Below, in pieces: positions 1 through 4,356 of a stretch of DNA of 5,785 nucleotides; the stretch's first letter is position 1; each line of letters begins with the position of its first letter. The translations under genes and the position numbers were made by a program. The stretch is from Bacteroidota bacterium. GTDB lineage: Bacteria; Bacteroidota; Bacteroidia; Flavobacteriales; Flavobacteriaceae. Location: assembly GCA_006227965.1 (NCBI GenBank), contig SBFL01000162.1, positions 1-5,785 on the forward strand, given 5' to 3'. The notes beneath the pieces are model-generated. The model searched no databases and was not told the origin of the DNA. It saw only the letters and a list, made by a program, of their open reading frames with translations.

Positions 1-60
1 ATCCTTTACAAGGACATGGAGGAACTCGACCGGATGGTCCGAAAAGACCTGAGCACGTGA
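1..60 (+). CDS. C-terminal end of an unidentified protein (partial, 5' end outside window)
   Basis: Frame 1 is open from the first base and ends with TGA at 58-60, giving 19 residues, rich in charged side chains (it contains KDMEELDRMVRKDLS). The tail looks helical and cytosolic, but it is too short for me to assign a family. The reading is supported by context: its TGA overlaps the GTG start of the next gene in the string GTGA, an arrangement typical of translationally coupled operon genes. The two genes are therefore probably co-transcribed on the plus strand. The alternative is that this is a chance open frame of 20 codons. Confidence 0.55.
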   Translation: MLYKDMEELDRMVRKDLST

Positions 61-839
61 ATTGTAAGAATTGCCAGGAACCGCTGCAGCAAGCATTTCA
101 CTTCTGTCCCAACTGTGGCGCACGTATTGTCAATCACCGAATCAATCTAAAAAGGCTCTTTAGGCAATTTACCGGTTGGTTTCTCAATCTGGACAATGCC
201 CTGCTGCGTACCTTCACCGGAATGTTATATCAACCTGAAAAAGTTATATCGGCATACATCGGTGGAGTGCGAAAAAAATACATGAGTCCTCTAAGCTTCC
301 TGACCATTGCCATAACACTGGCAGGACTCATGATTTTTATTTTGCAACGACGCTTCCAGGGACGGTTAGACTTTACGATGGGGGCTGAGGAAGTCAACCC
401 GGAATTCAGTCAGATCTGGTCGGAAATCGTCTTTGACTACAATGCCTTCTTTTTTGTTCTGTACTTACCCATCCTCGCGCTGCCCGCCTATCTGTTTATG
501 AACCGGATAAACTATAATTTCCCGGAGTACATCGTTGTGTTTATCTACACTCTGTCCCAATGGAGCATCCTAACCTTTCCGTTCAGCCTGGCTATTTTGC
601 TGATTAGTACTGAAACCTATGCTTCAGTGAACCAGATAGCTTCAAGCCTTGTACTGGCCTTCTGCCTGTATGTGCTTCAAAGACTAAATCGTTTCGGGTT
701 TTGGTCAATGATCGGAAGATCCTTGCTGTACCTGCTGTTAACCTTAGTGCTCTTTTTTATGCTGATTGGAGTGATCATGGCTCTTCTGTTCCTCACCGGC
801 ACCCTTGACTTAAACTCTCTCAGGCCACCCACGGCCTAA
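57..839 (+). CDS. DUF3667-type zinc-ribbon membrane protein
   Basis: This is a 260-residue protein of unknown function. It opens with a four-cysteine zinc ribbon (C3-x2-C6 and C17-x2-C20, the second pair in CPNCG). A basic amphipathic stretch (about 28-45) follows, then a segment with LDNALLRTFTGMLYQPEKV and YIGGVRKKYMSPLSF (about 45-82). That segment matches my memory of DUF3667 proteins of Bacteroidota, which carry a similar 'll.T...ll..P..v...Yi.G.R..Y..P' stretch. About five hydrophobic segments follow (roughly 78-96, 130-148, 158-183, 192-207 and 220-248), so the C-terminal part is in the inner membrane and the zinc ribbon is probably cytosolic. I chose the GTG at 57 because the first CxxC begins at residue 3 and the next ATG (codon 56) would delete the ribbon. 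The start overlaps the upstream stop by 4 nt. The stop at 837-839 overlaps the stop of the convergent exporter gene. No substrate or partner can be read from the sequence; the family name rests on recall of motifs. Confidence 0.8.
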   Translation: MNCKNCQEPLQQAFHFCPNCGARIVNHRINLKRLFRQFTGWFLNLDNALLRTFTGMLYQPEKVISAYIGGVRKKYMSPLSFLTIAITLAGLMIFILQRRFQGRLDFTMGAEEVNPEFSQIWSEIVFDYNAFFFVLYLPILALPAYLFMNRINYNFPEYIVVFIYTLSQWSILTFPFSLAILLISTETYASVNQIASSLVLAFCLYVLQRLNRFGFWSMIGRSLLYLLLTLVLFFMLIGVIMALLFLTGTLDLNSLRPPTA

Positions 840-2602
840 ACAACTTCCTCCGCCATGAACTGGGCCTCGTATAACTTGCTGTAGTAACCCTTCTTTTTGA
901 GCAGGTCGGCGTGGGTGCCCATTTCCACAACATGGCCCTTTTCAAGGACCAGGATCTTGTCCACCTTTTTGACCGTGACCGGGCGGTGGGCGATGATGAT
1001 AGAAGTCCGCCCCTCCGTAACTTTTTCTGAGGCGCGCTGGATGAGCTGTTCGGAGTACGTATCTATGGAAGAGGTGGCTTCATCCAGCACCAGGATACTG
1101 GGGTTGCGCATATAGGCCCTCAGGAAAGCAATGAGCTGGCGCTGCCCACTTGAGAGCATGCTGCCCCTTTCTTTCACATTGTAGTCATACCCACCGGGCA
1201 GGCTGCTGATAAATTCATGCACCCCAATTTGCCGGGCTGCCTGCTCAATATCTTCCTGCCGGACCTCCGGGTCGCCAAGTGAAATATTGTTGGCGATGGT
1301 ATCCGCAAACAGGAAGACGTCCTGCAAAACGACGGCAATGTTGTTTCGAAGGGAGGCGAGTGTATAATCGGTAATATCGCGGCCATCCAGAAGGATGTGG
1401 CCGGAATCGATGTCGTAAAACCGGTTGAGCAGATTTATAATGGTTGACTTTCCGGCCCCCGTGGCACCGACGATGGCAATTTTTTCACCAGGCGCCACCT
1501 CAAAGGAAATCCCATGGAGGACCTCCTCGTCCGGTTCATAGGAAAAACGGACCCCGGAAAATTCGATCGCACCCCTCATGTGGCCCACTTCCAGGGTACC
1601 CGTATCTTCTATCCGGCTTTCGGTGTCGAGGATCTTAAAGACCCTCCCTGCAGCGACCATCCCCATCTGCAGCGTATTGAACTTATCGGCAATCTGCCTT
1701 AAGGGGCGAAAAAGCATTTCAATCAGCAAAATAAAGGCGAACAAAGTCCCGGCGATTTCATTGCCCACGTTTGCGATGTTCTGCAGCCCGCCGTACCAAA
1801 CCACCAGGCCGATGGCCAGCGAAGTCACAATCTCGGCTACCGGGAAAAAGAAAGAATTATACCAGACCGTTTTAAGCCAGGCATTCTGGTGCTTTTCATT
1901 GATCTGCCGGAACTTCTCGGCCTCGATCCGCTCCCGGGTGAAGAGCTGTACGATCTTCATTCCCGTCAGACGCTCCTGCACAAAGGAATTCAGGTTGGAT
2001 ACCTGGGCACGCACCTCTGTAAAGGCAACCTTCATGGCCCGCTGGAACAATCGGGTGGCATACAGGATGACCGGAAGGATCGCAAAGACGAGCAGGGCCA
2101 GTTTCCAGTTCAGCCAGAGCATGATGGCAGAGGCCACCAGCATCTTCAACAGGTCTGCGACAATCATGAAAAAGCCCTGGGAAAAGATCTCTCCTATGCG
2201 CTGAAGGTCGGCCACTGAACGGGTCACCAGGACCCCTATGGAAGATTTGCTGAAATACTTCATCCGGAACCCGATCATCTGCCTGAAAAGGCGGATACGC
2301 ATGTCCTTAATTACGGATTCTCCCAACCAGTTGGCATAGTAGGTAAACAACAGCTGGCAAACTACCTGCCCGATTAGGACGACGAGCATCAACAGGGCGA
2401 GGTTCAGCAGGAGGTCCTGATCCCGCTGAGGTATGGCCACATCGATGATTTCCTTTAGCAACAGGGGCGTGAGGACTGCAAATACAGTCAGCAGGATAGC
2501 TGCGATGGCTGTTCCGAGGAACGTCGGCTTGTACGGGCGTGTAAATGCCAGCACCCTTCTAAAAAGGTACAGGTCAAATGCCTTTCCGCTATCCTTCTCC
2601 AT
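836..2602 (-). CDS. ABC transporter, fused permease and ATP-binding protein (type I exporter, MsbA/multidrug type)
   Basis: This is a 588-residue half-transporter with an N-terminal six-helix membrane domain and a C-terminal nucleotide-binding domain, expected to work as a dimer exporting a lipid, drug or peptide across the inner membrane. Hydrophobic segments lie near residues 27-50, 66-88, 142-163, 165-184, 250-270 and 282-298. The ATPase part is complete: A-loop Tyr355, Walker A GATGAGKST at 379-387, Q-loop Gln427, signature LSSGQ at 483-487, Walker B ILVLDE ending in Asp507 and catalytic Glu508, D-loop SSID, and H-loop His539. All catalytic positions are present, so the site should be active. 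Two small oddities are LSSGQ in place of LSGGQ, and AHRPVTV after the H-loop His where AHRLSTI is usual. The length is normal for the family. The ATG at 2600-2602 lies inside the 3' end of truA, giving a 14-nt overlap, so translation is probably coupled. No clear Shine-Dalgarno sequence is seen. The substrate cannot be deduced. Confidence 0.96.
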   Translation of the reverse strand: MEKDSGKAFDLYLFRRVLAFTRPYKPTFLGTAIAAILLTVFAVLTPLLLKEIIDVAIPQRDQDLLLNLALLMLVVLIGQVVCQLLFTYYANWLGESVIKDMRIRLFRQMIGFRMKYFSKSSIGVLVTRSVADLQRIGEIFSQGFFMIVADLLKMLVASAIMLWLNWKLALLVFAILPVILYATRLFQRAMKVAFTEVRAQVSNLNSFVQERLTGMKIVQLFTRERIEAEKFRQINEKHQNAWLKTVWYNSFFFPVAEIVTSLAIGLVVWYGGLQNIANVGNEIAGTLFAFILLIEMLFRPLRQIADKFNTLQMGMVAAGRVFKILDTESRIEDTGTLEVGHMRGAIEFSGVRFSYEPDEEVLHGISFEVAPGEKIAIVGATGAGKSTIINLLNRFYDIDSGHILLDGRDITDYTLASLRNNIAVVLQDVFLFADTIANNISLGDPEVRQEDIEQAARQIGVHEFISSLPGGYDYNVKERGSMLSSGQRQLIAFLRAYMRNPSILVLDEATSSIDTYSEQLIQRASEKVTEGRTSIIIAHRPVTVKKVDKILVLEKGHVVEMGTHADLLKKKGYYSKLYEAQFMAEEVV

Positions 2603-3344
2603 GGGTGAGGTAAATGTCTTCGGGGTAGGTTATCCCGGTCAAATATAGGCCTTTTGCGGGTACAGATGCCCCGGCCCGAGACCGATCCCGGCTTTTTATA
2701 ATACTCTTAACATCCTGCAGGCTCATTTTGCCTTTCCCTACTTCGAGCAGCGTCCCGACCAGGGCTCTGACCATGTTCCTAAGAAACCTGTCTGCCGTAA
2801 TTGTGAATATCCACGTATCCCCTTCCTGTTCCCATTTTGCGTGGCGGATATCACAGATGAAGGTTTTCACATCCGTATGCACCCTTGAGAAAGCCTTGAA
2901 ATCAGAAAACTCGAGCAAAAGGAAGGCCGCGGCATTCATTGCATCGAAATCAAGGGGGTGAATCAGGTAACAGGCCCTATCCTGTTCAAAAGGGTCCTTG
3001 TGCTGTACAAGGCGGTACTGGTAGGTACGGCTCAGGGCATCGAACCGGGCATGGGCTTCGGGCTTTACCGGTCTGATATGCTGTACGGCAATGTCGTCTG
3101 GCAAGAAGGCATTGAGCCGGTGCAAAAGGTCTTCCCTCAGGGGTGGCTCCCAGTCAAAATGGGCCATCATGAACCGTGCATGGACCCCGGCATCCGTGCG
3201 ACCAGCCGCTACAATATCCACCCGGTTTCCCAGTAAAGTCCCCAATCGGTCTTCCAGGACTTCCTGCACGGAAAGGTCCTCCGGCTGACGCTGCCAGCCG
3301 TGGTAGTGTTTACCAAAAAAAGAGAGTTGGATGAAATACCGCAT
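2589..3344 (-). CDS. truA: tRNA pseudouridine synthase A
   Basis: TruA converts uridines at positions 38-40 of the tRNA anticodon arm to pseudouridine, in the cytoplasm. The 251-residue product begins with the expected beta strand and motif (YFIQLSFFGKHYHGWQRQP). It has the catalytic-loop motif AGRTDAGVHA at 47-56, with the catalytic aspartate at Asp51, equivalent to Asp60 of the E. coli enzyme. The second conserved block ARFDALSRTYQYRL lies at about 99-112 and the late motif RFLRNMVRALVGTLLEVG at 186-203. The length is slightly shorter than E. coli TruA (270), as I would expect for Bacteroidota. The ATG at 3342-3344 is 22 nt downstream of a TATCTTTG promoter element. The C-terminus overlaps the start of the downstream exporter by 14 nt, so the two genes probably share one transcript. 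Nothing essential appears to be missing. Confidence 0.98.
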   Translation of the reverse strand: MRYFIQLSFFGKHYHGWQRQPEDLSVQEVLEDRLGTLLGNRVDIVAAGRTDAGVHARFMMAHFDWEPPLREDLLHRLNAFLPDDIAVQHIRPVKPEAHARFDALSRTYQYRLVQHKDPFEQDRACYLIHPLDFDAMNAAAFLLLEFSDFKAFSRVHTDVKTFICDIRHAKWEQEGDTWIFTITADRFLRNMVRALVGTLLEVGKGKMSLQDVKSIIKSRDRSRAGASVPAKGLYLTGITYPEDIYLTHGEG

Positions 3345-3366
3345 ACAGACCTCTGGTTTCAGGTGG

Positions 3367-3374
3367 CAAAGATA
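3367..3374 (-). promoter_or_regulatory. Bacteroidota-type -7 promoter element for truA
   Basis: On the minus strand this reads TATCTTTG, an exact match to the Bacteroidota -7 consensus TAnnTTTG. It lies 22 nt before the truA ATG. About 21 nt further upstream is TTCG (3396-3399), one mismatch from the -33 TTTG element, so the upstream half is weak. The same octamer followed by a similar GC-ACC context precedes the phosphoesterase gene, which strengthens the call. It would drive truA and, by overlap, the exporter. Confidence 0.6.
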
Positions 3375-3475
3375 CGAAGTTGGGGCATGTGCCAGCGAAG
3401 CTTTATCCTGATTGGGAAATGCAGGGTTATAGGGTAATTTGAAATTGGGTGGGTGGGGGCCCTGTTTATAGTCTA

Positions 3476-3502
3476 CAGTTCACAGTAGCAGTAGGCAGTT
3501 GA
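3476..3502 (+). repeat. Short CAGT heptamer patch, left arm of an imperfect inverted repeat
   Basis: The patch reads as four CAGT-starting units: CAGTTCA, CAGTAG, CAGTAGG and CAGTTGA, three of 7 nt and one of 6 nt. Its core GCAGTAGGCAG (3488-3498) recurs inverted at 3633-3643 with one mismatch. A T-run follows at once. Such CAGT-rich heptamers are, from memory, common in intergenic spacers of some Bacteroidota; the copy number here is small, so chance cannot be excluded. Confidence 0.45.
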
Positions 3503-3529
3503 TTTTTTTGGATACTCGCTTACCCTACT

Positions 3530-3545
3530 AAAAAACCCGGGCGGG
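3530..3545 (-). terminator. Weak candidate terminator downstream of the phosphoesterase gene
   Basis: On the minus strand the sequence is CCCGCCCGGG followed by TTTTTT. It can form only a short stem (CCCG with CGGG and a 2-nt loop, or CCC with GGG and a 4-nt loop) before the T-tract. It sits about 115 nt past the phosphoesterase stop. The GC stem and T-tail order is right for a Rho-independent terminator in that direction, but the stem is shorter than usual. Confidence 0.25.
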
Positions 3546-3571
3546 ATATTCAGGAACCCTATCCCCCGACC

Positions 3572-3613
3572 CCTGAACCTTGAACCCTGAACTTTGAACT
3601 TTGAACTTTGAAC
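3572..3613. repeat. Tandem heptamer array, six copies of YYTGAAC
   Basis: Six uninterrupted 7-bp units are visible: CCTGAAC, CTTGAAC, CCTGAAC, then TTTGAAC three times, 42 bp in all. Variation is confined to the first two pyrimidines, while TGAAC is invariant. On the other strand the unit reads GTTCARR. The period of 7 and the strict conservation of five bases point to a short tandemly repeated repetitive sequence of the kind scattered between genes in some bacteria. It ends 45 nt before the phosphoesterase stop codon, so it would lie in that gene's 3' untranslated RNA. Confidence 0.9.
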
Positions 3614-3632
3614 GAAATAAGAACAATCTCCG

Positions 3633-3643
3633 CTGCTTACTGC
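3633..3643 (-). repeat. Right arm of the imperfect inverted repeat (GCAGTAAGCAG on the minus strand)
   Basis: Read on the minus strand this is GCAGTAAGCAG, matching GCAGTAGGCAG at 3488-3498 in 10 of 11 positions and in opposite orientation. The two arms enclose 134 bp that include the heptamer array and the candidate terminator. They could be ends of a small non-coding repeat element, or simply two CAGT-rich patches. Confidence 0.35.
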
Positions 3644-3658
3644 GACAGCCATCTCCAA

Positions 3659-4156
3659 TTAACCCCGCTTCCCCAGCTCCACCACCTCCAGTTCCTTGAT
3701 TTCCTTCCCGTCAATAACAAACCTCAGCATGGTCCGCACCTGGTGGAAGCCCGTCTTGCCACATGCCCCCGGGTTCATGTGAAGCAGGTCAAACTTTTTG
3801 TCGTACTGAACCTTCAGGATGTGGGAATGCCCGCAGATAAAAAGCTTTGGCGGGTTTTCCCGCATTACTTCCCGAACCCGCTGCTGGTACCTCCCGGGAT
3901 AGCCCCCGATATGGGTAATCCAGACGTCCACCCCCTCGCAGTCAAAACGGTTGTCCAGGGGGAATTCAAGGCGCACCTGGGCCCCGTCAATGTTGCCATA
4001 TACGGCCCTAACCGGCTTGAGGTCCTTCAGGGCATCCGTCACACTAAGATCCCCGATATCCCCCGCATGCCAGATTTGATCGGCCTCCCGGGCGTAGGTA
4101 AGGATACGCTCATCCATATGGCCATGTGTATCGGAAAGCAGTAGGATTTTAGTCAT
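3659..4156 (-). CDS. Metallophosphoesterase, YfcE/MJ0936 family
   Basis: This is a cytosolic calcineurin-like phosphoesterase of 165 residues, predicted to hydrolyse phosphodiester bonds with two metal ions. All metal and phosphate ligand motifs are in order: Asp9 and His11 in SDTHGH, Asp33 in HAGDIGD, Asn55 in YGNID, His82 in THIGG, and His110/His112 in CGHSH, followed by the family's NPGA at 128-131. The length equals the small single-domain family members, with no extra domain. I place the start at the ATG 4154-4156, giving MTKILLLSDTHGH, the standard family N-terminus. A longer frame from a TTG at 4184-4186 would add ten residues, but that TTG abuts the TATCTTTG promoter box, so it should not be transcribed. 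The natural substrate of this family is unsettled and cannot be read here. The gene stands alone, divergent from the sensor gene and separated from truA by the repeat region. Confidence 0.93.
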   Translation of the reverse strand: MTKILLLSDTHGHMDERILTYAREADQIWHAGDIGDLSVTDALKDLKPVRAVYGNIDGAQVRLEFPLDNRFDCEGVDVWITHIGGYPGRYQQRVREVMRENPPKLFICGHSHILKVQYDKKFDLLHMNPGACGKTGFHQVRTMLRFVIDGKEIKELEVVELGKRG

Positions 4157-4356
4157 AACCCTTAAGATAAGGTGCAAAGATAACAAGCAACCCCAAGTCC
4201 GTTCGGGTCTTATACAATTTCCCTACATGGATCTACTTCTTTTTTGTAACTTCCATCAATATCAGGAGGAGTGCAGAGCCCTGGAAAGGATTCTGGCAAT
4301 ACCATTAATAGAGGAATCCACCGGACCAGTACAGGAGCAACCCTTCTCTTCGGCGA
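4157..4356. other. Divergent intergenic spacer between the phosphoesterase and sensor genes
   Basis: This 200-nt spacer carries the phosphoesterase promoter on the minus strand. On the plus strand I find no TAnnTTTG box. The clearest plus-strand signals are a T-run ending in TTTTTTG (4240-4246) and an AGGAGGAG string (4264-4271), which is too far from the sensor ATG at 4357 to serve it. The sensor promoter is therefore undefined. Confidence 0.5.
4175..4182 (-). promoter_or_regulatory. Bacteroidota-type -7 promoter element for the phosphoesterase gene
   Basis: The minus strand reads TATCTTTG, matching TAnnTTTG exactly. It lies 18 nt before the chosen ATG, implying a short leader of roughly a dozen bases. 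I see no good -33 TTTG at the expected spacing. The identical octamer precedes truA. The position also helps decide the phosphoesterase start codon, because the longer start falls at or upstream of the box. Confidence 0.6.

Larger units (their letters stand above)
3345..3658. other. Repeat-bearing intergenic region between truA and the phosphoesterase gene
   Basis: This 314-nt stretch has no credible gene. The open frame that crosses it on the minus strand (3473-3658) is made of translated heptamer repeat and lacks family features. From left to right it holds the truA promoter (3367-3374), a cluster of G-runs (3424-3459), a short CAGT-repeat patch (3476-3502), a T7 run (3503-3509), a weak hairpin with a T6 tail on the minus strand (3530-3545), a heptamer array (3572-3613), and the inverted partner of the CAGT patch (3633-3643). 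The phosphoesterase stop codon follows directly. Confidence 0.7.

Noticed and set aside
1578..2204. Plus-strand open frame of 208 codons inside the ABC exporter
   Set aside because: It is antisense to the membrane and linker part of a clear ABC transporter and has no recognisable features; it is a shadow frame.
3503..3509. T7 run after the CAGT patch as a plus-strand terminator
   Set aside because: No GC-rich stem precedes it and no plus-strand gene ends nearby, so it has nothing to terminate.
3476..3643. CRISPR array
   Set aside because: The repeats are contiguous 7-mers without spacers and no cas gene is present in the window.
3473..3658. Minus-strand open frame of 61 codons across the intergenic repeat region
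   Set aside because: Its sequence is largely translated heptamer and CAGT repeat (for example QSSKFKVQGSRF), a known type of false gene call, with no supporting start signal.
3608..4144. Plus-strand open frame of 178 codons opposite the phosphoesterase
   Set aside because: It is antisense to a gene with a full set of conserved metal-binding motifs and shows no domain of its own.
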